From Streptomyces sp. NBC_01264 (GTDB lineage Bacteria; Actinomycetota; Actinomycetes; Streptomycetales; Streptomycetaceae), in the NCBI RefSeq assembly GCF_026340675.1, contig NZ_JAPEOX010000010.1, positions 1-35,465 of the forward strand: a DNA stretch of 35,465 nucleotides, given 5' to 3'. The notes under the pieces were generated by a model that worked only from the letters and a program-made list of their open reading frames with translations, was not told the DNA's origin and made no database searches. Positions 24,543 to 31,292 of the stretch are shown here, one piece after another (positions within the stretch are counted from its first letter, which is position 1; each line of letters starts with the position of its first letter). A program made the translations under genes and the position numbers.

Positions 24543-25348
24543 TGGGTCTCCTTGACGGGTTCGTGGTGCACGTGGGTGATGACGGATCCGGGCATGGCGA
24601 GCGGGGCGATCTGCTGCGCCCACAGGCTCATCGGGTCGGTCTCCTGGACGTCGCCGACGGTCAGCAGCCGTACGGAGGCGCCCCGGCCGGGGACGGGCCC
24701 GATCTTGATCAGCGTTTCGGGGACGTCCATCAGGGCCGACAGGTGCCGGATGGAGATGTCCGGGACGGGCAGGCCCGGCGCGGCGGAGCGGATGACGGCG
24801 CGCAGCGATTCGGGGCCGGTGCGCTCGACGTCGTCCAGGACGGTGCCGGGTGCGGCGCCGCCCTCGATGGCGACGCGTTCGGACCAGAACCGGGCGGCGG
24901 GGTTGGTGTCGGCCGGGTCCCCGGCGAGGGGCTCGGCCGGGGCGGGGAGCGGCGGAACGAGCATGTGCCGGGCCGCGCGGGCGGGGCGCAGCAGCCACAC
25001 CCCGGCGGTCCAGGCGACGACGGCCAGGGCTTCGCCCCAGTGGGTACCGGGGACGATGCGCTCGGCGAGCATGACCCCGGCGAAGCTGACGCCCGGGGAG
25101 AGGTACAGGACGGTGACGGTCTTCTTCTGGTGGCCCTCGGACCGTCCGGTGGGCAGGAGCGCGAGGCCGGCCCCGGTGGCGATGACCGCCGCCAGGAGGG
25201 ATTCGCCGGTGACGGCCGGGGTGAACAGTCCGGTGGTCGCCGCGGTGGCCCCAGCGGCGGTGGCGACGCGTCCGGCGCGGGCGCGGGCGGTGACGATGTG
25301 GCGTTGCGCGCTCTCCAGTTGGGCGCGCAGCCGGTCGGCGGACAGCAT
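24539..25348 (-). CDS. Membrane protein coupled to the TraB-like gene
   Basis: 269 residues from ATG 25348, with gagagga upstream. The N-terminal half holds membrane helices at about 28-66 and 82-122 (TVLYLSPGVSFAGVMLAERI, EALAVVAWTAGVWLLRP), like the anchors of FtsK-type motors. The C-terminal half is soluble (ISIRHLSALMDVPETLIKIG, VRLLTVGDVQETDPMSLWA). Its stop overlaps the TraB-like start. It probably anchors or regulates that translocase, which lacks clear helices, as though a TraB membrane domain were encoded separately. This split is inference. It is not a recognised family. Confidence 0.75.
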   Translation of the reverse strand: MLSADRLRAQLESAQRHIVTARARAGRVATAAGATAATTGLFTPAVTGESLLAAVIATGAGLALLPTGRSEGHQKKTVTVLYLSPGVSFAGVMLAERIVPGTHWGEALAVVAWTAGVWLLRPARAARHMLVPPLPAPAEPLAGDPADTNPAARFWSERVAIEGGAAPGTVLDDVERTGPESLRAVIRSAAPGLPVPDISIRHLSALMDVPETLIKIGPVPGRGASVRLLTVGDVQETDPMSLWAQQIAPLAMPGSVITHVHHEPVKETQ

Positions 25349-25383
25349 GCGGGGCGTTCCTCTCTCCGGGGCTGGCGGGCGGA

Positions 25384-25428
25384 ACGCGAAGCGGCGGCCC
25401 CCTGGTGCGGAGGGCCGCCGCTTCGCGT
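25384..25428. terminator. Intra-operon hairpin terminator
   Basis: A perfect 17-bp stem (25384-25400 with 25412-25428) separates the small gene at 25442 from the membrane protein starting at 25348. It may split the block into two transcripts or stabilise the upstream mRNA end. Confidence 0.75.
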
Positions 25429-25441
25429 CGGGTGGTGCCGG

Positions 25442-25636
25442 TCAGTGCTGGGCGCGACTGCGGTCCGCTTCAAGGCCTGCGGCGAGGACTCGGAGGGCGG
25501 TGAGCGGCTGGTGCCGGTCCTCGCAGTCCTCCGCCCATGCCTGGTGCGTGTAGCAGGTGACCCGGTCGTCGGAGTGCATCCCGGCGTCCTCCCGGGCGTT
25601 GTCGGCCTCGATGGCGGCGGCGTGTCGCTTGTCCAT
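25442..25636 (-). CDS. Small hypothetical protein (64 aa)
   Basis: ATG 25636 with gaaggga about 10 nt upstream. The chain has two Cys (TCYTHQAWAEDCEDRH), in a His/Cys spacing that could bind a metal, and a helical C terminus (PLTALRVLAAGLEADRSRA). No signal or membrane segment. A hairpin terminator follows its stop. Small proteins of this type are common in Streptomyces plasmid transfer regions, but no function is known. Confidence 0.6.
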   Translation of the reverse strand: MDKRHAAAIEADNAREDAGMHSDDRVTCYTHQAWAEDCEDRHQPLTALRVLAAGLEADRSRAQH

Positions 25637-25662
25637 CAGGGGGTTCCCTTCGGGGTGGTTGG

Positions 25663-26100
25663 TCAGCGGTTGCTGTAGAACTCGGCCTCGGCCATGTCGA
25701 TGCCGTCGGGCATGTTGTTGGCGGCGTCGGCGACCGTGCCGTAGTCGCCCTCGTGTCCGTCGGCGGCCTGGTGGAAGAGCACGGCCAGGTCCTCGGCCTC
25801 GGCCGCCATGGCCTCGGCCTCCTCCAGCACCGACCGCATGACGGCCGCCGCTTCGTGGTGCTCGGCGACGGTGTCCCGGTCCACGGACAGGACGGCCATC
25901 TGCTCGGCGAGGCGGTCCACGCTCTTCGCGCAGCCCTCCACGTACTGGTAGGTCCGGCGCACCTGTTCGCTCAGTCCGCGCAGGGCGAGGCCAGCGGCGG
26001 TGAGCTGGGCAATGACGATCGTGTACCGGACGGCCTTCACGAGGACGGATCCGGTTGCGGCGAGGATCCCGCCGCCGCTGTGCGGTTCGAGGTCGCTCAT
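25663..26100 (-). CDS. Helical membrane-associated transfer protein
   Basis: 145 residues from ATG 26100, with taggag 7 nt upstream. One hydrophobic helix is at about 15-40 (SVLVKAVRYTIVIAQLTAAG), followed by long amphipathic helices rich in Ala and Glu (VDRLAEQMAVLSVDRDTVAE, RSVLEEAEAMAAEAEDLAVL) that predict a coiled coil. It resembles the small helical proteins encoded with traB in Streptomyces plasmids and is similar in character to the protein encoded just upstream (26112-27050). Probable function: assembly partner of the transfer motor. Family not confirmed. Confidence 0.7.
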   Translation of the reverse strand: MSDLEPHSGGGILAATGSVLVKAVRYTIVIAQLTAAGLALRGLSEQVRRTYQYVEGCAKSVDRLAEQMAVLSVDRDTVAEHHEAAAVMRSVLEEAEAMAAEAEDLAVLFHQAADGHEGDYGTVADAANNMPDGIDMAEAEFYSNR

Positions 26101-26111
26101 GATCGGTTCTC

Positions 26112-27050
26112 CTACTCGACGTGGTAGTCGCGCTCGGCGGGGCGGATGTGCCCGGCGTCCCTGACGGCGTCGGCGAGCGGCTTGTGCCGGGACTCGGCGT
26201 TGCTGCCTGCGGTGGCGATGGACTCGGCGGCCTGCGGCAGGCGCTCCGCGATGGACTCGGCGCGCGCCTTGACCGTGCCGGTCTTCTCGACCAACCGGAC
26301 GACCATGCCCTCCAGGACTCCGGGCACCCGCAGCTCGACGACCTTGGCGTGCAGGGCCTCCAACTTGGTCAGGAGCTTGTCGCAGCCCTCGGCGGCGGCG
26401 AGTGCCTCGTCTACGCCCTCGGTGATCTCCTCGGCCATGTCGGCGTCGGCGTCCAGGACGTCATGGATGGTCAGGTCCGCGTCGGCGTACTGCGTGGACG
26501 TCGTGGCGGGTGTGCTCATGCGCGGGGCTCCTCTCTGCGGGGGAACCGGGGCCGGGGGCGGCGCCGGGGGTGTGGGGCCGGCCGCCGTGGTCGACGTCGC
26601 CGGGGCGGGCGGCAGTGCGGGCGCCGAGGTGCTCGCGAGGGCCCCGGCCGGGACCGGCGGAGGGGGCGGCGGCGGGGGCGGGTCGTCCCGCTCCAGCCGG
26701 AACTCGAACTGGGGCCGGGCCCCGGGCGGCGGGCGCATCGACCCGAACCCCGGCATCGAGGCGGGGCCCGGAGGCGGGGTGGGCGGAGGCGGCGGTGGGG
26801 GGCCAGGAGGCCGCGGTGGTGCACTCGGCGGCGGGGGCGGTCCCGGCGGCGCCGGAGGAACCGGCGGCGGAGGTCCGGGCGGTCCCGGAGGCGGTCCCGG
26901 CGGGGCGGGCGGGGGCTGCGCCCCGGCCGGCTTGGGCTTCTTGGTCAAGTCCACCTTGGGGTCCGCCGGACCGGCCGCCGCCGGGGGCGGGGTGGGTGCC
27001 GGAGGCGGGGTGGGCGGTGCCGGGGGCTTGGGCTTCTTGGTCAAGTCCAC
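26112..27050 (-). CDS. Proline-rich protein with C-terminal coiled-coil domain
   Basis: 312 residues from GTG 27050, overlapping the end of the upstream gene by 10 nt. The first 175 residues are low-complexity Pro/Gly/Ala with two copies of DLTKKPKP and one ordered patch, QFEFRLERDDP. From about residue 178 (MSTPATTSTQYADADLTIHD) the chain becomes a helical domain with heptad-like leucines (CDKLLTKLEALHAKVVELRV, VRLVEKTGTVKARAESIAER). An alternative is that translation starts at ATG 26519, which has gagaggag upstream; then the protein is only 135 residues and the Pro-rich part belongs to another product. It probably acts at the envelope with the transfer motor. Confidence 0.6.
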   Translation of the reverse strand: MDLTKKPKPPAPPTPPPAPTPPPAAAGPADPKVDLTKKPKPAGAQPPPAPPGPPPGPPGPPPPVPPAPPGPPPPPSAPPRPPGPPPPPPPTPPPGPASMPGFGSMRPPPGARPQFEFRLERDDPPPPPPPPPVPAGALASTSAPALPPAPATSTTAAGPTPPAPPPAPVPPQRGAPRMSTPATTSTQYADADLTIHDVLDADADMAEEITEGVDEALAAAEGCDKLLTKLEALHAKVVELRVPGVLEGMVVRLVEKTGTVKARAESIAERLPQAAESIATAGSNAESRHKPLADAVRDAGHIRPAERDYHVE

Positions 27051-28246
27051 CTTGGGCCGCGCCGGGGGCGGAGCGGGGTCGGTGGCGGAACCGGGGCCGG
27101 GGTTGGGGGAGTCGGCGCGGTGGGCTTGGGGGTCCTGGACACGACCGGGGGCGGCAGGTTCTTGCGCCGCTCCTCGAGGCGCCGGCCTGCCTCCGTCCCG
27201 AGGGCGGAGCCCAGGGTGGTCCGGCCGGAGGCCGCCGCCGCTTTGTCGGCGGCGGTCTTCTCGGCGGCGGCCTTTTTCTCCGCCCGGCGGGTGTCCTTGG
27301 CGGCCTGCCTGCGGTCGGCCGCCTGTTCCTTCCGGGCGCGGGCCTGGTTCCGGTCGGCCGTGCGGTCGGCGAGGCCGGCCGCCTGCTTCGCGGACGCCCG
27401 GTCCTGCCGCGCCGCCGCCCGCTGGTTGCGGCCCTTGGCGCGCTCCAGCGCTGGGGAATGCATGGCGGCGGCCTTGTCTGCCTTGGACGTCTTACCCTCG
27501 GCCGCGCCTCCGCCCTTCCCGGGGCCGGTCGGGCCCTTGCCGCCGCCCGCCCCTGCGGCGCCTTTCTGGGGGCCGCTGGGCGCCTTTCCGGGTCCGGCAG
27601 GCGGCTTGGGGCCCGGAACGCCCGAACGGCCGCCGGAGGGGCCGCCGGACGGCTTCACGGGGCCAGTGGACCGGTGCGCGGCGGGGCCTGAACTGCCCGG
27701 CCCGCCGCCGGTCTTGCCTCCGCCCCCGCCCGCTGCGCCGCCGCCGGTCCGGCCGCTGTTCGCCTTTCCGGCCGAACCGAACGCGGCGGTCGGGACGTCC
27801 CCCTTCGCCAGGGCTTTGTCGGCCGCCGCGCGGGCCTGGTCGGCGGCGGCCTGGCGCTGCTCGGCGGAGGCCTTGGCACCCTGGGCGCGGTGCCACAAAC
27901 CTTGGGCGCAGGCGACGCCCACGGCGGCCATGACGGCGGCGCCCATCATGGCCGCGTCCCGCAGGCCGGGGCGGCCGGGGGTGTCCGGCGGCGGGGGGAC
28001 GAACGCCCCCGCGCCGGGGCCGTCGCCGGACTCCGGTTCCGGTACGCCCGGCACCGTGAGGTGAGGCGGCGGGCGCATCAGGGATGTGTCCGGCAGGGCC
28101 GGCCACGCCCCGACGGGGACCACGTCGGCCGGTGCGGCCGGGTCGGCCGCCGCCTCCGCCGGGGCGCTCGCCCCGGCCGAAAAACTCGGCGGAAGGATCA
28201 CGTGGGGGAACGGCAGCAGCGTGCCGTCCTGGTCGTCGTCGGCCAC
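27041..28246 (-). CDS. Membrane-anchored low-complexity protein with coiled coil
   Basis: 401 residues from GTG 28246, chosen for aaaggag upstream; the frame is open to 28315. An acidic/proline N-terminal part (DDDQDGTLLPFPHVILPPSF) leads to a single hydrophobic stretch at about 125-150 (AAMMGAAVMAAVGVACAQGL), then a Gly/Pro/Ser linker. A long Ala/Lys/Arg segment (KGRNQRAAARQDRASAKQAA, RAEKKAAAEKTAADKAAAAS) predicts a basic coiled coil. The end is proline-rich and runs into the next frame. Such scaffolding proteins occur in transfer blocks, but the family is unknown. Confidence 0.65.
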   Translation of the reverse strand: MADDDQDGTLLPFPHVILPPSFSAGASAPAEAAADPAAPADVVPVGAWPALPDTSLMRPPPHLTVPGVPEPESGDGPGAGAFVPPPPDTPGRPGLRDAAMMGAAVMAAVGVACAQGLWHRAQGAKASAEQRQAAADQARAAADKALAKGDVPTAAFGSAGKANSGRTGGGAAGGGGGKTGGGPGSSGPAAHRSTGPVKPSGGPSGGRSGVPGPKPPAGPGKAPSGPQKGAAGAGGGKGPTGPGKGGGAAEGKTSKADKAAAMHSPALERAKGRNQRAAARQDRASAKQAAGLADRTADRNQARARKEQAADRRQAAKDTRRAEKKAAAEKTAADKAAAASGRTTLGSALGTEAGRRLEERRKNLPPPVVSRTPKPTAPTPPTPAPVPPPTPLRPRRGPRWT

Positions 28247-28331
28247 GTCCGCGCTCCTTTCAGGGGGTTGACAGACAGTCACGGGATCGGGCACCCTCGC
28301 GCGTCGCGCGTTCACGCGCGTCGCGGTTGGG

Positions 28332-28356
28332 GCCCCCGGAAAGTGACTCCGGGGGC
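28332..28356. terminator. Hairpin terminator
   Basis: GCCCCCGGA, loop aagtgac, TCCGGGGGC: a 9-bp stem between the 83-residue gene (stop at 28378) and the gene starting at 28246. A second imperfect cgcgcgt/acgcgcg repeat adjoins it. Confidence 0.65.
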
Positions 28357-28377
28357 GGTGATGATGAAGAACTTCCG

Positions 28378-28629
28378 CTACAGCCCGTGGCGCTTCATGG
28401 CGGACCGCTCCCGGTCCGCCGACCAGTGCGCGAGCGTTTCGGCGAGGGAGTGAGCGGCGGTGGTGTCGCCCGCCGCAGCCGCCCGCTTCACCGCTGCGCG
28501 CGCCCGGTCGTAGGAGATGCGGACCAGGTCGTCATCGTTCTTCGCGGTCGCCAGACGCTCGGTCCAGAACCGGGCGATGTTCTGAAGGCTCTTGAGTACG
28601 GCGGCCTTGTCGGCGGTCGGGGTGCTCAT
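28378..28629 (-). CDS. Small helical hypothetical protein (83 aa)
   Basis: ATG 28629 overlaps the upstream stop (ATGA), so it is translationally coupled. The chain is all-helical in appearance (KSLQNIARFWTERLATAKND, RISYDRARAAVKRAAAAGDT) with a basic tail (RERSAMKRHGL). No metal-binding or membrane motif. It is followed by a hairpin terminator. It probably forms a complex with the upstream protein, with which it is cotranslated. The function is unknown. Confidence 0.68.
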   Translation of the reverse strand: MSTPTADKAAVLKSLQNIARFWTERLATAKNDDDLVRISYDRARAAVKRAAAAGDTTAAHSLAETLAHWSADRERSAMKRHGL

Positions 28630-29084
28630 GCCGACTCATTCCGGATGAGGTCGAGGAAGCCCCCGCCGGCCGCCGGGGCGGCCGGGGCCTGCACCGGCCG
28701 GGGCGGCGTCCCCGGGGGGACCGCCGCGGCCTGGTGGCCGTTCTTCTTCGCGAGGGCGGCGGCCTGCCGGGCGGCCGGGATCTCGTGGCGGCCTTTGCGG
28801 TAGCGGGCCTCCAGCTCGAACGTGAGCGTCGCCGCTTTCTCCAGGTGCTCCTGGATCTCCGCGAACGGGCTGGTCACCCAGCGGTGGCGCCACCATGCCT
28901 CGAAGGTCCCGTATCCGGCGGGCGGGTTGGCCTTCCACATGGCCTCGGCGTCCCTGCGGACCCGGGCGACAAAGTCGGCCTGGCCTCGCAGGACGGCCCG
29001 CAGCTGCGAGGCGAACGCCTCGGTCATCGCGGGGTTTTCCAGCATGTCTCCGGACCACTCAGGCCCGGGTGAATGGGTACTCAT
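28626..29084 (-). CDS. Helical hypothetical protein (152 aa)
   Basis: ATG 29084 has ggaggag upstream; the frame is open to 29216 without a ribosome site. The first 100 residues are helical with conserved-looking Trp positions (AMTEAFASQLRAVLRGQADF, DAEAMWKANPPAGYGTFEAW, WRHRWVTSPFAEIQEHLEKA). The rest is a Lys/Ala/Pro tail ending FLDLIRNESA. No transmembrane segment. It is coupled to the following 83-residue gene. Context places it in the transfer block, but no domain is recognised. Confidence 0.7.
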   Translation of the reverse strand: MSTHSPGPEWSGDMLENPAMTEAFASQLRAVLRGQADFVARVRRDAEAMWKANPPAGYGTFEAWWRHRWVTSPFAEIQEHLEKAATLTFELEARYRKGRHEIPAARQAAALAKKNGHQAAAVPPGTPPRPVQAPAAPAAGGGFLDLIRNESA

Positions 29085-29137
29085 GGGGGCTTCTCCTCCT
29101 CGGTGATCCCGTGGTGACTGCTCCGGCAGTCGCAGCA

Positions 29138-29252
29138 GAGGCTGGCCCGGATGTGCGGGCCGGCCTCCACTGGTGGTGCCGGATCGTGGTGCGGGGGTCC
29201 TGCGCGGTACGGTCACGACCAGGCCCGCCCCCGCTTACCTCGGGGGCGGGCC
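29138..29252. terminator. Two hairpins after the SpdB-like gene
   Basis: A perfect 12-bp stem at 29222-29233/29241-29252 and a second 12-bp stem with one wobble at 29138-29149/29156-29167 lie in the 192-nt gap between two minus-strand genes. The first fits termination of the SpdB-like gene; the second would lie in the leader of the next. Confidence 0.7.
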
Positions 29253-29276
29253 GTCTGCGTGCCGGGCCTCGCCGGG

Positions 29277-30290
29277 TCAGACCTCCTTGACCCCGGCGAT
29301 GACCTTCTGGCCCCACCGGGCCGTTCGCCCGTACCGGCGGCCGAGTTCGGCACCGGTCAGCGGTTCGCCCGCCCTGACGCTCGCCAGGTAGTCGGCCGCA
29401 GCCGATTCGCGCGAATCGTCGTTCGCCCTCCGGGGCGAACCGTTCGCGGGCGAACCGGTCGTCGCGTTCGCCTGCCGGGCTGGTCCGTTCGCCTCCGCCA
29501 GCACCGCGCCGAACCCGAAGGTGGACACCCGCCCGACGCTCTCACCTGCACCGTTCGCCCCTTCGGGCTGGCCGATGTCGGACACCAGGTCGGCGAACAC
29601 CTCGGTGTCATCGGGGCGAACGTCGCCGTCTCCGTCGTGGACGTTCGCCCCGTCGTTCGCGTCCGGGGCGAACCGGGCGGGCCACCGTTCGCCCCCGACG
29701 GGTGCCAGCTCCAGCGGGCGGCGGCGCTCCAGCTCATCGCGCTTGCGCAGCCGCTCCAGTCCGATCTCGAAGTTCACGTCGTCGCGGGCGAGGGTGACCC
29801 TGCCCTCCGCCCGGATCAGCGCGATTTCGGCGGCGGCGTTCCGCTCGATCTCGGCGGCCGTCTTCCGGGCGATGTACTCCGACTCCCGGATCACGTCGTT
29901 GATCTCTGCCTCCTGGCTCGGCTCCAGCGCGGTCGGGTCCCGGCGCAGCCGGATGTCCCCGATCCACGCGGCTTTGGCCACGATGGGGGGCAGTGCCCCG
30001 GCGACGGCGGCGGCCGGGTTGATGGTGTGCCCGTGGTAGCCGAGGAGGCCGCAGGCGGCGGCGAGGGTGATCCAGCCGATCACCTGGACGGTCCGGCCGC
30101 CGATCCCCTTGTAATCGAGGTACTGCACCACCCCCCACAGCCCATCCACGCTGACGGCGGCGAGCAGCCCCCACGCGCCGGAGGCCATCAGGTCCGTGAT
30201 GCTGTACCCGGTCCACGCCAGGGACACCGCCGTGAAGAACGTGGCCACGTACGTCATGGGCGTGACGACCACGCCCCGGATCTCCTTCAC
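29277..30290 (-). CDS. SpdB/DUF2637-like membrane protein with C-terminal HTH
   Basis: 337 residues from GTG 30290, which overlaps the upstream stop (GTGA) and has ggagg just before it. Four helices in residues about 8-115 (TYVATFFTAVSLAWTGYSIT, AAVSVDGLWGVVQYL, GWITLAAACGLLGYHGHTIN) match the DUF2637/SpdB pattern. SpdB proteins promote spread of plasmids along the mycelium. A charged helical segment follows (IRESEYIARKTAAEIERNAA), then an Asn/Ala-rich linker with repeated Ala-Asn. The C terminus is an HTH-like piece, LTGAELGRRYGRTARWGQKV. The linker DNA contains the 7-bp repeat cluster. Family call is from topology and the C-terminal motif. Confidence 0.77.
   Translation of the reverse strand: MKEIRGVVVTPMTYVATFFTAVSLAWTGYSITDLMASGAWGLLAAVSVDGLWGVVQYLDYKGIGGRTVQVIGWITLAAACGLLGYHGHTINPAAAVAGALPPIVAKAAWIGDIRLRRDPTALEPSQEAEINDVIRESEYIARKTAAEIERNAAAEIALIRAEGRVTLARDDVNFEIGLERLRKRDELERRRPLELAPVGGERWPARFAPDANDGANVHDGDGDVRPDDTEVFADLVSDIGQPEGANGAGESVGRVSTFGFGAVLAEANGPARQANATTGSPANGSPRRANDDSRESAAADYLASVRAGEPLTGAELGRRYGRTARWGQKVIAGVKEV
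29323..29693. repeat. Cluster of 13 GGCGAAC/GTTCGCC sites
   Basis: Within 371 bp there are 13 exact copies of the 7-mer. GTTCGCC starts at 29323, 29363, 29421, 29466, 29487, 29553, 29643 and 29687; GGCGAAC starts at 29434, 29449, 29592, 29615 and 29667. Two more GTTCGCG occur (29442, 29655). The copies lie inside the SpdB-like gene but in all three codon phases (GCG AAC; GGC GAA C; GGG CGA AC), so they are not merely a peptide repeat. A candidate protein-binding array, for example a transfer (clt/TRS) or partition site. Confidence 0.8.
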
Positions 30291-30712
30291 TTGCCCTCCT
30301 CCTGCGCGACCGGGGCCGGCATCGCCCGGCACTCGCCCGCGTGGCCGTTGGCGTCCTTGCGGACCAGGTCCCGCTCACCGGGGAGGTACCTGCCGTAGTC
30401 CCACCGGGGGCCCGAGGATCCGTGCGTGCCCCCATGGGCCTCGCAGCCGCCGCACTCCCACCGGAAGCCATCCACCTGGTAGGCCGTCTCCCCCACGTAT
30501 GGGCGGCCCTTGTACGTGTACCGGGTCCTGAACTGGTAGTTGTGCACCTCCACCACGGCACGGCAGACGGTCAGGAACCGCATCAGTGCCGCCGAGGCGG
30601 CCGGTACCGGCTCGACGTCGCCGGGCATGGGGTCGGTGGGCATGGGGTCGATGTCTCGGGGGTCGGTCACGGTGTCCTCCTTGCGGCGGCGGAACAGGTC
30701 GAGGAGCTGCAC
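30287..30712 (-). CDS. Zinc-finger-like small protein
   Basis: 141 residues from GTG 30712 (MQLLDLFRRRKED) with gaaggga upstream; a second good start is GTG 30670 after aaggaggac. The middle is strand-rich (VVEVHNYQFRTRYTYKGRPY), followed by WECGGCEAHGG and, after a Gly/Arg stretch, NGHAGECRAM. The CxxC...HxxxC spacing suggests one zinc-binding site. The same kind of motif is present in the RapZ-like protein at 21321-22001. It is coupled to the SpdB-like gene by a GTGA overlap. Function unknown. Confidence 0.7.
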   Translation of the reverse strand: MQLLDLFRRRKEDTVTDPRDIDPMPTDPMPGDVEPVPAASAALMRFLTVCRAVVEVHNYQFRTRYTYKGRPYVGETAYQVDGFRWECGGCEAHGGTHGSSGPRWDYGRYLPGERDLVRKDANGHAGECRAMPAPVAQEEGK

Positions 30713-30727
30713 GGCGGTCCCTTCGGG

Positions 30728-30997
30728 TCAGACGGTGAACAGGGCGAGCTGCGCGGCGGCGAGGGCCGCCACGGCGGCGGAACGTCGGGCGCTGCGCCCG
30801 GCGGCGGCGCGCTCACGGGCGTGTACGGGGCAGACGGCGAGAAGGCCGGAGGCGTCCAGGCGGACGGCGTCAACCAGGCGCAGCGCCGGGTCCTTCGGGG
30901 TCAGGACGGTTGCCTGCTCCCAGCACGCGGGGTCGGCGCAGAGGCGGCCGTCCCGGCGGGTGACCACCCGGAAGTACGGGTGGTCATTACGGGCCAC
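30728..30997 (-). CDS. Small Cys/His protein with hydrophobic C terminus
   Basis: 89 residues from GTG 30997. A possible zinc site is formed by LCADPACWE and, 30 residues on, VCPVHARE. The last 20 residues (AAVAALAAAQLALFTV) are hydrophobic enough to be a tail anchor. It starts 5 nt after the stop of the 59-residue gene upstream, so translation is probably coupled. The family is not recognised. Zinc-binding small proteins recur through this block. Confidence 0.65.
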   Translation of the reverse strand: MARNDHPYFRVVTRRDGRLCADPACWEQATVLTPKDPALRLVDAVRLDASGLLAVCPVHARERAAAGRSARRSAAVAALAAAQLALFTV

Positions 30998-31002
30998 GGG
31001 GG

Positions 31003-31182
31003 CTACCGGCCCGCCCCGACGCGGACGCGGCGCAGGGCCTCGTCCATCGTGCGGTCGGCGGCCGGGGCGGGGATGGGGGCGCGGGCGGCGTCAAAGACGC
31101 GGACCCGGCGGAGCATCTCGTCCATCATCGGGTCAGCGGGGTACACACGGGGCGCCATGGGGGCGCTGATACGGTCTCGCAT
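31003..31182 (-). CDS. 59-residue protein with an internal repeat
   Basis: ATG 31182 has ggagag 7 nt upstream and the frame ends at TAG 31003-31005. The peptide contains two copies of a motif, PMMDEMLRRVRVF and RTMDEALRRVRVG, separated by a Pro/Ala linker. It is highly basic and probably forms two short amphipathic helices. The good ribosome site, its repeat structure and the tight 5-nt link to the next start support it as a real gene. It is preceded by a hairpin leader (31227-31284). Function unknown; DNA or membrane binding is conceivable. Confidence 0.62.
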   Translation of the reverse strand: MRDRISAPMAPRVYPADPMMDEMLRRVRVFDAARAPIPAPAADRTMDEALRRVRVGAGR

Positions 31183-31226
31183 GCGTGATCTCTCCGGTCG
31201 GGTGAAGTCGTCGGGGAGCTGTGCGA

Positions 31227-31284
31227 GGACGGCCCGTCCGGGTCAACGGCGTTGGTAGCGCCGCCGGACGGGCCGTCCATTTTT
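31227..31284. other. Hairpin with conserved apical motif, leader of the 59-aa gene
   Basis: A 15-bp perfect stem (31227-31241 with 31264-31278) encloses GGCGTTGGTAGCGCC (31248-31262), which can itself fold. Plus-strand TTTTT follows the stem. On the coding (minus) strand it lies between the stop at 31293 and the start at 31182. It may be a terminator, a processing site or a regulatory leader; the same 15-nt apex recurs at 31533-31547. Confidence 0.65.
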
Positions 31285-31292
31285 GCTGGAAC

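Noticed and set aside
26146..27933. 595-residue open frame on the plus strand opposite the proline-rich genes
   Set aside because: It is the complement of Pro/Gly-rich GC codons, has no ribosome site, and is almost pure Gly/Arg/Pro. The minus-strand genes have starts, overlaps and ordered domains.
29323..29693. Repeat cluster considered as a CRISPR array or as T-loop fragments of tRNAs
   Set aside because: Repeats are only 7 bp, in both orientations and irregularly spaced inside a gene. No cas genes, and no tRNA-like stems around them.
31227..31284. Hairpin with TTTTT considered as a plain plus-strand terminator
   Set aside because: No plus-strand gene precedes it, and the identical apex in a second hairpin points to another role; recorded as a leader element.
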